The translations under genes and the position numbers were made by a program. Positions 11,401-22,664 of a DNA stretch of 64,000 bases are shown piece by piece (position 1 is the first letter of the stretch; the number at the start of each line of letters is the position of its first letter). Origin of the DNA: Bradysia coprophila (Eukaryota > Arthropoda > Insecta > Diptera > Sciaridae); NCBI RefSeq assembly GCF_014529535.1, contig NW_023503423.1:186001-250000 (forward strand). The letters run 5' to 3'. Under the pieces are notes generated by a model that was not told where the DNA came from, did no database searches, and saw only the letters and a list, made by a program, of their open reading frames with translations.

Positions 11401-14400
11401 CCGAGGGTAGCGGAAAAAGTAACTTCTCTGAAAAAGTACCATAAAAGAACAACTTCAATGTTTTTTTGTCGCCATTCGAAAGAGCTCATTAACCGCGACT
11501 AGAATCAATCTTAACTGGCTGGCTCGGTCACTTTGTCAAGGATATATTACTCTTCGAAAATGGGGAAATTTCGACTTTCAACTGTTATTGCTCCGAGAGC
11601 AGATGACCGAAAGCAATAATTTTTAGACAGAATATCTAAGAATTGTTCCCTCTACCAATCCCAATTAAAATATGTGCTCAGGCTGTACCTGACTGCTTGC
11701 GGTAGTCGCATCCACTGGTTCTCAGAAACGGCCCAGCGGTCTGGGCTAATTTTTTCCTGTGTGAAGTTCTTATCCATCACTCATTATAAATATGAAAAAA
11801 AATTATTGGTGGTCGGCGGTCCCTATTTAATCTCGTTTCAAACCAACCGTGCGTGTCCACTCGTTTCGGAGACATGAGGAAATGAAGTTAGGTGTAGGAA
11901 GTTGGAAAGTCGTTTGCTGCCGACAGTTTTTTTGGATGTTTTCGTTGCGTTTCGGGTGTAGGGGAACCGCTATAACTTAACCGAAACAGTTTCATCTTTA
12001 TCCATTTCTTCAACTGTGCATATCTCAGAGTGGGGATGAATTTTAAAACCAAATAAAAACTACTTACCCTAAAAGGACATTTCATTACCTTCCTAATGAC
12101 ACCTCACACAACCTTGTACCTTTCGTGTACCTGGACAAATTTCTCAAACAAAAGTGTATGTTTTCGGTTTTCGATCAGTTGCTTCTGGCCACAAAAGCTT
12201 CAAGGAATTTTGATAAGTGATTCTGACTTCTAGCGGCCACTACCTTTCTACGCACCTGTAACACATGCGTCCGATTTCGGGAGGGTGTTTTTCAAAAGAA
12301 TCATATTAAAGGAAATAGGTCATAAAAACATCAAATGCATCTAGCACCCAAGCGAATCTATGTTCTGTGCCCTTTTTACCAATGGTCGTCGTTCCATCTT
12401 AACAGCACCAAACCATGCCCAGGACAAAGGAGCTGGATTTTTATGACCTTCCAGAAAATCCCAGACATTCACACGTTGTTTGTCCGACAGTTTTAGACCC
12501 TAGGAGCGATCAAGTGAAAATACAAAAAAAAAGCAAAGAAAGAAACAAAGTCAATCTTACCGGTTTCTTATCGATGCTATCGAAGCCAGATATTTTATTC
12601 CCTTTTGTATCGGTCAAACATCCAGCCGATTCGCATGCTATGACCTATGTATACCAATGTATGAGCCGAAAATTCTATAGAAACCATAAATATCACTTAC
12701 TTCACACGTCTGCTTCGATAAGGGCAACAGTTGACGAACGAATTTCACCGACGGATTGTTCCGGTCGCCGAGTTCCTTTTTCAATTTCTTCATCAAATTG
12801 ATGTACAGCTTCTTGTTCTCGTCACGCTCTGATTGACTATCTGATATCAGTGTCGAATGAATCAACGTTGCTAACATGTCCAACACGGTCGTGAACAGTT
12901 CACTGCGTAAAAGACAAGACAGGTTTGAAGGGAAAGTGAAATTTTTAAGTCACTTTAAAGGCCAACCTATTTGTGGACAAGTCGATGACACCTTGACTGA
13001 TCAATTGTGCAAATAAAATTGCCCAGTCGGTTGTGGCTGTTGAGTTCTTTTGAATAGCATCGAACATACCGCCGACCAGCGAAAACCGAAGCTGAAGAGC
13101 ATCCAGCATCTGTTCCCGGCCTTGAGGATATTCGATGCCACCGACAGCATCGAGCTGTTAGTAAAATGGTTAAGTCAAAGTTATTGTGTCGCGCTTAGTT
13201 GAACAGTTTGTATGTACCTCGTTGCTGGATTGTAGAAATTGGGATAATTGTGAATGCAGGGACGACAAGAGTCCTTCTTTTTGTTCGTCCTGACCTTTTA
13301 GACAGGTCAATATCAGCCCCAAAAAAGCCTGATGACTCATTTGAGGTGCGCGAAGCTTTTCCATTTTTTCCATTCCGTCATTGCTCTCATTGCTGTCTTC
13401 GTTTGTCTCCTCTTTGACTTTCTTCGTCGTCGTTGTGAAGAAATTGGTCGACTCCAAAACGTTACCAGCTACTCGCAGAATTCGTCCTTGAACGGAACTG
13501 TGCAGCTTCGATACCAACGGTGCAACCAACCACATTGACTTTGATTTGTCTTGTCTATGAATTCATTCATTTTGAATGAGGACACGATGCAAAGAATTGG
13601 AAAAAATTACTTGTATTGGTTTGGTTTGACGTGAAAGACATCGATAGCTGCCCGAGCGACCGTATCCAGCCAATGGTTCAGTTCGGGAGATGGTGAACTG
13701 GTGTTTGTATTCGTTTGTTTGAACATCAATTGTAGATCGACCCATGAAATTCGAAGCGACCACTGTTCGAGATTCTGTAAAAACAAAACAATTAACGAAC
13801 CGAATGAATCGCATCGAATGCTTCTACCTCTAAAATTCGAACAATGATGGATTTTTGATCCATTTCCGATTTGATGTTCGATTCATTTTCCGGATAGCAA
13901 ATCATGTGAAGTAATCGCTGAGCCTGTTTTGGCGTTAGCATTTCGTCGATCAAAAATCCGGTCAAACACAGTTCGTCTGCGTTCTGTAGACATCGCTCCA
14001 AAACCCACTCCTGTGAACAGATCTGTCGCAGTACGTGCTGTGCAAAATCTGACAAACTTGAAGTGTTTTCGTTTTGAGCACTATTGGTCAAATGACTGGT
14101 GGATGATATTGATGGAAAATGGTTAATGGAATACCGCAAATGAAAATTATCCGGAGGGGATATGAAACTCACGATAGATCTAGCATTGGTTCGTCGCCAT
14201 CACAAAACGTTCCCAATTCGCTGGTGCCCAAAATGTGGCTTAAATCGATTGGTGGACCGCTCATACTTTTCGGAGTGCTACCCGGATGAACGGGCGTATT
14301 CAAACCGCTTCGCTTTCCACTACTGTATGTGGAAGGAGCCTTTTGCAGGCATGTTGCATCGCCAACCACTAATATTCCTTTTAATACGGCTAGAACTGGA

Positions 14401-17400
14401 CCAACATCGATGTTTTTGTGGGCCGCTGCAAGCAAATGTCGATCGCAGCTTAATTTTATATTGCACGCCGGTCCGGGAGTTGTTATCGGATTCGGCGAAG
14501 TGCTGACGGAATATAGACCCGGCTGGGGTATTTCAATTGTTCGGAAAAGCCTGTAAACAGCAAGTGTATAATTTGAGTATAAAATGAAAAGAAAACTCGC
14601 CAGTTGTGCGTGGGGCAGAAATTTTGCATAGTAATGCTGGGCAACCACACTTTATGTGTGTCGGCACTAAATTTGGGGTCAATTTTATGTCATTTAAGGG
14701 AGAACGCTAAAATTGTTCGATGAACACTTGCCAGATTTCTGATCCATGGAGGTGTGAGTAACAACTATCAACACAGAAGAAAGCTCAGAAAAATTTACCT
14801 TAGCAATAAGTGACAGGAAAGACGTGCACCAGCTTCTGCTTCCGGAGTTATTTCTCTTCCTCCACTGCCCCCACTACATGCTACGAGCGGTGGAAGTGCC
14901 ACATGACAGACAAATTTTTCCAATAAGAAGCAATGTCGTGCTAAAGCAAAAAAAAAAAAAATAAACGGCTCTTCGTTAACTTTACATCCACAAGTCCACA
15001 TTTAATGTTATGCACTCACCGACTAAAATGCATGTAAACACCGCTAGTGAATTATGAATGCTCAAATTTTGAATGTCAATCTTGCCAAGAATGTCTTGGT
15101 AAAATGGTTCGTTGCTGGATCCGCACAGTGCAATCAATGCACCCAACCATTCCGTACTCAACGAATTGCAGCAAGCAGTCAGTTCAGCACATGTTTGCGA
15201 TATATCGTTCAGTCGATCATTGTCCGTTTCCTGGCTGACTGCTATCAGAGCGTTACAAACGAACGAATATCGATTTGCGGCTGATTCGTTTAATTGGCGT
15301 CCCCAAGACGGTTCAATTTTGCCGCCACGTCGTGGATTGGCTAGAACGTCGGCCATAAAGTCACGTTTGCAGGAATATTGTGTTGTTGCCACTGGTGTTA
15401 GTTGCGCATAGAGAGCTAATTTAATTTTTGGATATGCATTGTGGAATGGTTCGGTGGACTGTGGCTTCGTCTTCAGCAAGGAGCACGACGAGTACAAATC
15501 AAATAGATAAGCGAGTATGCAGCGTTCCGCTGAGCTACAATCTCCCGGATTCGTGACGTGTTTGACAACTTTGCAAAGTCCTTCGAAGACGGCAGACGTT
15601 TGATCCGGTGATACTACAAATTGAACTTCAGTTAGAATATTTGAACTAAGTGAGCGATTTTGCGTGTCGTACGTAACAAGCAACAATGGTATCGTCTCAA
15701 CACTCCGACGACGTAAAGACTTAATGAGGTCGTGTAACTTTTCATCAAAATGGAATTCTTTGCCATTAGCTGTGATTCAACCTCTGGCAGCTCCTTTAAA
15801 ATCTACAAATAAATTTTTCCTGTAAATGTTTCGGAAATGTGTTGTGGTCCGTTAGGCGTACCTGGATGCACATGTCAATAAGACCGTAAATATTGAGTGC
15901 CATTTCCATCAAGTCGAAAAGAAATGCGACATGCTCCTGTACGGGCAAATAATTGCTATTGCCCATTGCAAAACTGTTTAACATTTCTTGTACGGTTACG
16001 GCACACTGCCAAGTTACGACATGCTGATCAAAATAGGACATCGACTGGCATTTGTTTGTTGTTGCTTCAAAATTGAATTCACTTTTTGAATGTTTCTTCA
16101 CTTTGCCACCTTCGGCCACGTCGATACTGAATTTCTTGGAGAACAGTTTGCAGATTTCTGTTGTGACAGGACAGGAAAATCATTCAAGTGCATCAGAACA
16201 TCTCACGGAGGGCAAAATTCAAACCTTTCGACATTTTCTTCACTGCATGTTTCTTTTCGTCCCGTTCCTTTCCAACGCCAAACAACAGAATGTATCTCTG
16301 GTTGGTGTCGTGCTGCGAAACTGAATCGTCTTGACATAGGGGAAAGTGTTTTGCATACAAAAAATGGCGAGAAATTGGTGGATCGGATGTCATATGAGTA
16401 GCACTGGAAATAGAAATTAAGTTTCATGAACGTCATCGTCGTACATTCCCAAATTGAAGGTGGCCGATTCCTTCTCAACTGGTCCAATCATTACCTGTGA
16501 TGATGTTGTTCCGAATCTTTAGGACTGTCCGGAGCATCCATTGCATTCTGTTGATCTTCCTTGATATTCTGCAATATTTTGTCCAAGTCATCGTCTACAT
16601 TTGAGTCATCAAACTCTTCCATTTTCGGTTTAAAGTCGAACATGTCGTCGTCCAGTCCTTGGTTTTGATTGTGAGGTGACGTCTTATTGGATACTGGTCC
16701 TGTGCCTGCCGAAATTGCGGTAGCATTTTTCATCGACAAACTGCTGCCCGTCAGTAAATCGCCACGCGAAATCAACGTGCACATGTATGCGTCATGGGAA
16801 AACACATCGTGACGTATCAGCTCGCTGAACAAATGCACCAGGTTTGTAAATTGCGAACGATTTTGAATGCTGCCATTCTCTTCCAGTACCGGCGCGTCTT
16901 TGTCCAGAAAATTCATTAGAATACTTTGGAATACTGGCACGCCACCATAGAGACCTGTACCCGAACCGATTGATTCTTTGTCGTCAGCATTCGATGATTC
17001 CGTATCGGATGCGGTGACTTCTGATTGACGCTTATCCAACAACCATGCAACGGCCATAGCTCTATGCTCTCCAAATCGTTGCGACGACACGGCCCAACTA
17101 AGTAAAATTTGAACAATTGGTGCATCCTTGTTCGGATCGTAGTCGATTTTTGTTTCCTTGAGTTCTCCTCCTTTGCCCGTTTCCTGCTTGACAGCGACGA
17201 ATGGTGAATGATGAAAGATGCGGCCGTATAACGCCTCCAAATTGTTATTGTTATTCGTATCCATTCTATCGAAACAATGGCTATCTAGTGCGTCCAATGA
17301 CGCTAAAACGATGGCACTGGTGTTACCATTTTTATTTTGCCACTTGTCCGTGCACCATTTCGCTTCGGCATGACTGGATCGTTTTCGAATATTAGCTTCA

Positions 17401-18887
17401 GCTACTCGGAGGTGTGTCTGCAGTTCGGCAACACTCGCATTGGATTTATTGGGAATCGGCAGCGCTGACGGTGGTATTGGGATATGATCCAATGGACTGC
17501 CGACTAAAGCCGCGGAAGCTCTAGTTTCACCAAGCCCACACCAAACCAACGCTGTTGGACATTCAATTGTAATGACCTGTAAAACGGCACTCAATTGTAT
17601 GATTAAATCGCGGTGATGTGGACATTGAAGATAGTCGTTCAGGTGGTGATCCATAAATCCATTCGATTTCGATGGCATTGCAATATTACTGTTCACCTCA
17701 CTGTGATTCATCGGCGACACATTACTCATTATGTCACCACCCTCGACTTTAATTAAATGTTGATCACTTCTTGGGTCACCCAAATTACCGATGGCCGCTA
17801 AATTTTCCTTTGCCTCCAATGCATTGTAGATCATATAAGACAATTTCTTACAGACCATGTAGGCAAGACGTCGCGACAGTCTTTCGGATTGCACAAATTC
17901 GGGCATGTATTGCATCGTCATGGGTAGAAATAATTTCAAAATGCCGTCGTCCGATGGTTGCGATTTCATTTTATCTAATATATCCAGGACCCAATTTAGG
18001 AACTCATGTCGATCCAGCAGTCCTTCTTCGAACATATACTTGCACAATTGTGTACAATAAGTCCACTGTCGCACCGTCGTTTTGTAGTCGTCTACAGTGA
18101 AACCGACTTGTTGATTCGATGACGGTGTTGACGTCGTTGCTGGACTGTGGATGTTCGATGCTGGACTGGTTAATGGTTGCGGCACAGTCATGGACGGAGG
18201 AACAGTAGGATTGTTTGTTGGTGTATTCGCGTTGGACGAAAAATTTTGTGTTTTTTCGGGCAACGCACTTTGATGGTAGTGATCCTGCAGTTTTGGTATT
18301 AAATCTTTCATGAACTTGATAATTGTCCCAGTCCATTCGGTGGTTGGATCGGGCATTTGTCGTTTCTTAATTTTGGCCTCGGAAACAGCCGTCGTGTACG
18401 CTGAATTCAGTTTAATAAACCACGCAGCCTTCTGCATGCTTACTTGATTATCACACAAGTACGGGAAAATGTCCTCCTTTTTGTTAAATGAAGGCGCTCG
18501 CTTGGACAATGACGTCATCGGTTTGTTACCCGCAAGATCCTTAAACCAAATGTCCAAAGTGGCGCGACTGCGATTACTTACATGCCAGAAGTTATCCTTC
18601 ACATTGATTTGTTGCTTCTTACGACCTGAATCTGGCAATGTCATCAATTCTTCACGTCGTGCCAATATTGCATTAAAATACGCTCCCACTTTACTGGCCG
18701 TCACATTGCAATTTCTAGCGGTTCCGAATTCTTCGTTGCCCTGAAGGAACAACATAGATATGAAACCTTGTTTCACATTCGTTGCTGTTAATTCGTCCTC
18801 CTTTTGTTTCGCATCTTGTGGGTAAACATCTGGAGGGCCCAATTTTGGGCGTTTCAATGGTCGCTTTTCCTGCATTATATTGAGCAT
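5456..18887 (-). CDS. kto: Mediator of RNA polymerase II transcription subunit 12 (kohtalo)
   Basis: This subunit of the Mediator CDK8 kinase module activates CDK8/cyclin C in the nucleus. Coding exons (minus): 18887-16495, 16403-16225, 16157-15862, 15802-15673, 15613-15020, 14940-14799, 14550-14173, 14095-13828, 13774-13611, 13554-13218, 13154-12967, 12902-12701, 12644-12561, 12499-12380, 9444-8712, 8649-8476, 8397-7633, 7058-6951, 5610-5456. They sum to 7410 nt (2469 aa), close to Drosophila kohtalo as I remember it. The N-terminus has the hallmark [20 protein letters not shown], followed by the Med12 domain (about 95-170) and the LCEWAV region. Conserved blocks include [42 protein letters not shown] and [12 protein letters not shown]. 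The C-terminus is a Gln/Met/Gly-rich (opa) tail coded by CAA/CAG runs. Intron 15672-15614 is only 59 nt. The large introns 12379-9445 and 6950-5611 are full of palindromic elements. The start is the only ATG before the conserved block. Confidence 0.95.
5678..5799. repeat. Palindromic element with GAGCCGAAGGCGAG core (Med12 intron)
   Basis: Left arm TTGCTAACTAGTTAGTAAAT..., right arm ending ...ATTTACTAACGTGTTAGCAA. The centre is CGAGCCGAAGGCGAG. The arms are shared with the element at 28245-28345, including AAATGGG, TTTTGCGCA and GTTGCCGAA, so these two are one family. Confidence 0.8.
6697..6839. repeat. Nested palindrome with the same GC-rich core (Med12 intron)
   Basis: The inner palindrome, 6732-6804, runs from GTTATTTTGACTCGTGTAG to CTACACTTGTCAAAATAAT around the core CTCGCCTTCGGCTCG. 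Outer arms AACTCGTGTGGTTTTAAGC and the complementary TTTAAACCACACTTGTGAGTT extend it to 6697-6839. The arm sequences differ from those at 5678-5799. Confidence 0.8.
9507..9672. mobile_element. Tc1/mariner-like MITE in a Med12 intron
   Basis: The terminal inverted repeats CAGTCAGAGGCGGTGAAAT and ATTTCACTGCCTCTGACTG are flanked on both sides by TA, the target dinucleotide of Tc1/mariner elements. The inverted repeats extend to about 28 nt with AGCAT/ATGCT. The element lies 62 nt upstream of the exon 9444-8712 acceptor. It has no coding capacity. Confidence 0.75.
10702..11864. mobile_element. Large foldback element (about 510-530-bp arms) in a Med12 intron
   Basis: The two arms, 10702-11211 and 11331-11864, are inverted copies separated by about 120 bp. 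Landmarks include ATTTAATCTCGTTTCAAACC, GCTCAGGCTGTACCTGACTG, CTGGCTGGCTCGGTCAC and TTGGACACTTCTG on one strand, with the complement on the other. Mirror translations beginning [20 protein letters not shown] appear on opposite strands and confirm the symmetry. There is no transposase ORF. It is either a non-autonomous element with long inverted repeats or a foldback element. It would be transcribed with Med12 and could form a long double-stranded RNA. Confidence 0.85.
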
Positions 18888-19123
18888 TTTATTTGAAAAT
18901 TACACAATTATTTTTAGTCTGCTATCGGTTTCACCATCGTACACCATTGATTTAGCTAACAAACGTATTAGTTTCGAACAAAATTCAAGCACAGAGAACG
19001 TACATCAAATTCTTTGTGGCCATTTTTTATTCCAACTACTTTGACGTTTGTCATTAAGAGAGCGTTCACACAGCACAAATTGATTGGTTTTTCTTACAGA
19101 GAGATGTCAGTGGCAATAGAACC
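18888..19123 (-). promoter_or_regulatory. Med12 5' flank (probable 5' UTR and promoter)
   Basis: Sequence upstream of the Med12 ATG. No TATA box was seen. The minus strand carries AAAAATGGCCAC near 19021, a weak YY1/Pho-like GCCAT motif. The assignment rests on position only. Confidence 0.3.
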
Positions 19124-19235
19124 ATTGTCAAGTGCATTTGATATTATGCATTAAACAGTCATGTTTACAAAGTTTAAAGTTTGATAGCTTTATGAAAATG
19201 ACAACTAATTTGACATATCAAATGTACATGACAAT
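19124..19235. repeat. MITE family copy A
   Basis: Imperfect palindrome. The left end is ATTGTCAAGTGCATTTGATA and the right end is CATATCAAATGTACATGACAAT, with inner TGTCAT/ATGACA segments. It belongs to the same family as 22536-22664. Confidence 0.75.
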
Positions 19236-19490
19236 GATCAAAGCACCTAGCAGGGTAATAGAGGTTTTACCATGTCAAATAGAGTAGTTTTTTGATACCA
19301 ATAATACCATTAGCAGCCTTTATGGTAATTCTGCAATGATATTATAAAAAAGGTGTGGAAATATTCGCATACTTCGATTAAAGTATAACTTTATTTTTTC
19401 TATTAACCTACCTCAATATTTTATGAGCTGATCTAATAATTAATCAGGTTGTCGGATTAGCTCAATAAAGACAAATTTTTTACTTATTTT

Positions 19491-19531
19491 GCCAATATAT
19501 TTCGTCTTCCAATTGAAGACATCTTCAGGGC
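19491..19531 (-). ncRNA. Hammerhead-ribozyme-like motif in the Penelope element tail
   Basis: Read on the minus strand: GCC, then CTGAAGA (the CUGANGA core), then the hairpin GTCTTC-AATTG-GAAGAC, then GAAA, a short AU segment, and GGC able to pair with the GCC. This is the order of a minimal hammerhead with a very small stem III. Penelope-like elements are known to carry such ribozymes. It lies about 600 bp downstream of the GIY-YIG ORF on the same strand. One position at the base of stem II (U facing C) is not a Watson-Crick pair, so activity is uncertain. Confidence 0.55.
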
Positions 19532-19967
19532 TGTAACAAAACAATTCATCAAAAATAACTTAAGTCATACAACATTCAAGAGAGAACAGTGTTACTATAT
19601 ATCTCTTACATTCACATTAACATTGAAAAAATATAGCCCACAACAAAAGCTCTGTGTACGTTATGTCTGTACGAACATTAAAAAACATTAGAAAATGCGA
19701 CTTGAAATTACATTCTAATCACAAAATCACCTTACAAAAACATACACTTTGTCAAAAATCAATCAGAAAAATAATTTCAAAAACTTCTATCACAACTGCA
19801 ATCTATTTGAATACAGAAAGAACAACTTCCTAGAAAAAGTATTGACATCCGTTACATAATAAGCACACGGCTAAACTAACTTCATTGGTCTACATATAGC
19901 GCGACAATTCAAATGATGTTATTGTACGCTGTTGACAGGAAAATTGATTCTTTTTGTTTGTTGATAA

Positions 19968-20133
19968 AATTCACGCCGTAAGTGCGGTCGAAATTCAAAA
20001 TGGAAAGTGCGGAGGTCTTTCTAACGTAGCGTCATTTTCATACAATGAAGCGTTGAAATGTATTTTTCGGTTCACTTTTTCATCGAATCGTTCACTTAAA
20101 ATTCAAATTTTAGGCACACTTACGGCGTGAATT
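19968..20133. mobile_element. 158-bp MITE inserted in the Penelope-like element
   Basis: Terminal inverted repeats CACGCCGTAAGTG at 19972 and CACTTACGGCGTG ending at 20129, flanked on both sides by AATT (19968-19971 and 20130-20133). A second copy at 52582-52729 has the same ends and is also flanked by AATT. The insertion interrupts the last codons of the Penelope ORF, and the frame after the element resumes with a plausible C-terminal tail. The last codons of the visible ORF (RRKCA and stop) are therefore element sequence. Confidence 0.85.
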
Positions 20134-20739
20134 CGGGTTCTTCCTAATACGTACCATTTCTAAAACGCACCGTTTTTTCTTATTGTATTCGAAATCGAGG
20201 ATTTCTACATCGTCCCACTTTGGTTCATGATTTAGTGTAACAGCATGTTCAGTAATAGCGCTATGATCGACGTTCTTGATCTTCGCGTTGTATTTATGCT
20301 GGTACATCCTCTTTTTCAATTTCTGTTTCGTTTGGCCAATATATATTTCACCACAAGAGCAAGTGGCCTTGTAAATCACATTAGACTGTTCCATCTTAAC
20401 GGTCTTGTCCTTCAGTCTACTGAAACAAAATTTCTTGACGTTGTTGTCCCCTTTTCCAATGACAGAGAACCGTTCTTTGCAAATAGACTTCAAACTTTCG
20501 AACAAACCTCTATATGGAATAGCTACAGTTGGCTTATCGTGTTGTAGTCCATGAACAGGAAGTTGATTATCACTTGATCGGGTGTCTTTTTCAGCAACTT
20601 TCAATTTCGTTTTCCTTATAATGTCTTCTGTCAACGTGCTAGGCCTAGGATATCCATTAGACTGAAATGTGTTCCTTAACAACTGGAAATTATGCTCGTG
20701 AAATTCTGGATCGGATAACACCAAAATCTTCTCAGTCAA
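20110..20739 (-). pseudogene. Penelope-like retroelement fragment with GIY-YIG endonuclease domain
   Basis: This open frame of about 210 codons encodes the C-terminal part of a Penelope-like element polyprotein. It contains VIYKATCSCGEIYIGQTKQK, the GIY-YIG nuclease motif with the Cys residues (CSCG) typical of this class, followed by LKKRMYQHK, a TEHAV segment and the downstream catalytic-type glutamate region LEMVRIRKNPNS. The reverse transcriptase domain is absent upstream, and no ATG starts the frame (TTG only), so this is a 5'-truncated copy. Its 3' end is disrupted by the MITE at 19968-20133. Downstream lies the hammerhead-like motif. The element lies between Med12 and the small secreted-peptide gene. 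Confidence 0.8.
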
Positions 20740-21384
20740 TAGTGCTATTGTGTTTTTCTATTAACCTAGGTGCTTTGAATTCTTGGAATTCCTCGATTTG
20801 GAATCGCGTAGATAGAATAAGAGAAGTCGGTGTAGGAAAAATACTTCTTTATTGTATGGAAAACTGATCATGAATGAACTATGTATTTCTGTATGGTAAC
20901 ATGATCAAGTCAAATTCAATGTGAATATTATTGAGATTTTCCAGAAACCAACATGGATTAGCTCGTTTTTCGAGTATTATGTCTTTATATCGTTTTCGAG
21001 TTTTTATCAACCGTTTCTTGAATGAAATGAAATAAAACAATTCACTAAAAAAATGTCCGTATCTATTTCGATTGCATAAATCATCGCAATCATCCTCAGC
21101 AGAAAATTACAAAAAAAAAGTTTCAAAAGTAAGACGAATTTTCTCAGGTCTGGTCAAACCACCTAACAAGTCAAGTAACAAATCAATTAATTTCACTTCT
21201 AGTGCAAAAAACTACACAATTTCGTAACGTACTTTGAAAATAGCTATATTGCCATCTTCTGAATGTGCTTTGATCACCTTCAGAAATGAATTAAAAAATG
21301 CGAATAATTTGTTTATTACAAAAAATTAAAATTGTAATGTTTCAATTCTGTTGTATATTAATTTGTGAAATACGTCACAAAACG

Positions 21385-21390
21385 TATAAA
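21385..21390 (+). promoter_or_regulatory. TATA box of the small Gly/Tyr/Pro-rich gene
   Basis: TATAAA within ACGTATAAAAGC, 92 nt upstream of the ATG at 21482, a fitting distance for a short 5' UTR. Confidence 0.6.
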
Positions 21391-21481
21391 AGCATTGCCT
21401 GTCTGCAGAAATACCATGTTTATCATCATCCAAACGGCAAATAATACCGCATCTACCACTAAATAAAAGAAATTTATCGAT

Positions 21482-21770
21482 ATGAAGTCTTACATTGCAA
21501 TTGTTCTAATAGTTTTAGTGGCAATCATGATTGAAGTGTGTAGTTTTACAATTCATAACTCCATATTGCATGATTAATAAATTATTATTTTTTACATTTT
21601 CGATGACCTAGTCGATCAGTGCACGGCCACAATACTATGGCAATTATGGTGCATACAACTATCCAGGTTCATATGGTTCATATTATCCAGGCGCCGGTGC
21701 ATACTATCCAGGTAGCTATTATCCGGGTGCCTCTTATTATGGCTCATATGGCAGACCATGCGGAAAGTAA
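21482..21770 (+). CDS. Small secreted Tyr/Gly/Pro-rich peptide, 70 aa
   Basis: Two exons, 21482-21535 and 21612-21770, with a 76-nt phase-0 intron (GTGTGT...CCTAG). Exon 1 encodes a signal peptide (MKSYIAIVLIVLVAIMIE). Exon 2 encodes a mature chain that starts SISARPQYYGNYGAYNYPG, continues with several YYPG repeats and ends GRPCGK. The protein has one cysteine. A TATA box precedes the gene, and an AATAAA lies at 21809-21814, 39 nt after the stop, so it looks like a compact, active gene. I do not recognise an orthologue. The composition resembles neuropeptide-like-precursor Nplp3/Nplp4 tails, some cuticle or chorion peptides, and YGG-type antimicrobial peptides. The layout is the same as the gene at 25720, so the two may be paralogues. 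Confidence 0.72.
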
Positions 21771-21808
21771 AGGATGAGTCGAATTTATTTTACCAAACTG
21801 GTCAATTA

Positions 21809-21814
21809 AATAAA
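21809..21814 (+). terminator. Polyadenylation signal of the 21482 gene
   Basis: AATAAA 39 nt past the stop codon. Confidence 0.6.
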
Positions 21815-21881
21815 TTTTTTAGTAACGGCCTTACTGTTTTTGTATGCATGTTCAACACTTTGGGGTGTTGCAATTATGAAG

Positions 21882-22020
21882 TATAGAGTGTTTAAGTGAG
21901 AGAGATGGCGAAACGACAACTTATTGTCCATCTCGGGGTCTGCTGTCAGATTCTTTTGTATTATCGATGACAGCAGACCCCGAGTTGATTTTCCATCTCG
22001 CTCAACTTAAACACCGTATA
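21882..22020. repeat. Hairpin MITE
   Basis: Outer arms TATAGAGTGTTTAAGTGAG and CTCAACTTAAACACCGTATA; inner perfect arms CTCGGGGTCTGCTGTCA and TGACAGCAGACCCCGAG. A short loop lies near 21960. It sits just after the 21482 gene. Confidence 0.85.
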
Positions 22021-22535
22021 ACAGCAATAATCATAAACATCAAAGGTTTGTTCCAAATAACTGTAAATCCGAACTTTGACAACACGAACGCTGACGATTT
22101 CATCCACTAAACGACAACAAATTTCTTTGTAAATTTTTCGTTAAAATTTTCGTCAATCTGAAAGTTGATGTTCAGTTGCCTTCTGATGTGGATGAAATTT
22201 GACATTTCGAAATGACCTTGAAACAAACCTATAAATCTGGCCAACAGACATAGCACAGCATTAACACAATGCATTCACGCCGCAATAGATTAAGATTGGC
22301 TCGTTCGGTATGTGTTTTGTATGTAGATGGAAGCACGGGGTTTCGGTGGGTTTTGAAATTCAGTCTCTCTATGTTGCCCACTTTGCAATGTCAAACATAT
22401 GTCCAAGGTATGTAGTTTGTGCTGAGTGGAGTCCTGTTTCATCAAGCGATCAGCGTAACCTCTCAATTAAAATATCTTGAAATTGTCAATAACGTGTGGT
22501 AACGTTTAAAAAACAAATTACTTATTCTATAGATC
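22021..22535. other. Intergenic, nothing recognised
   Basis: AT-rich DNA with no long ORF or clear repeat structure. Confidence 0.4.
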
Positions 22536-22664
22536 ATTGTCATGTGCATTTGATATTATGCATTTAACTGTCATTTTCACAAAGCTAACCTCTAAAAAAA
22601 CAAAACTTCATATAAATTTTTTAAAGTGAAAATGACAACTAATCTGACATATCCAAATGCGCAT
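22536..22664. repeat. MITE family copy B
   Basis: Left end ATTGTCATGTGCATTTGATA, right end ATCCAAATGCGCAT, and inner arms TGTCATTTTCAC and GTGAAAATGACA. Shares GCATTTGATATTATGCATT with copy A at 19124-19235. Confidence 0.75.

Noticed and set aside
10670..11877. Two similar small genes on opposite strands ([15 protein letters not shown])
   Set aside because: They are the two arms of the foldback element read from each side, not paralogous genes.
15614..15672. Frameshift in Med12 between RRYHCCLL and [12 protein letters not shown]
   Set aside because: A 59-nt intron with GT/AG borders restores the frame and the conserved protein, so the gene is intact here.
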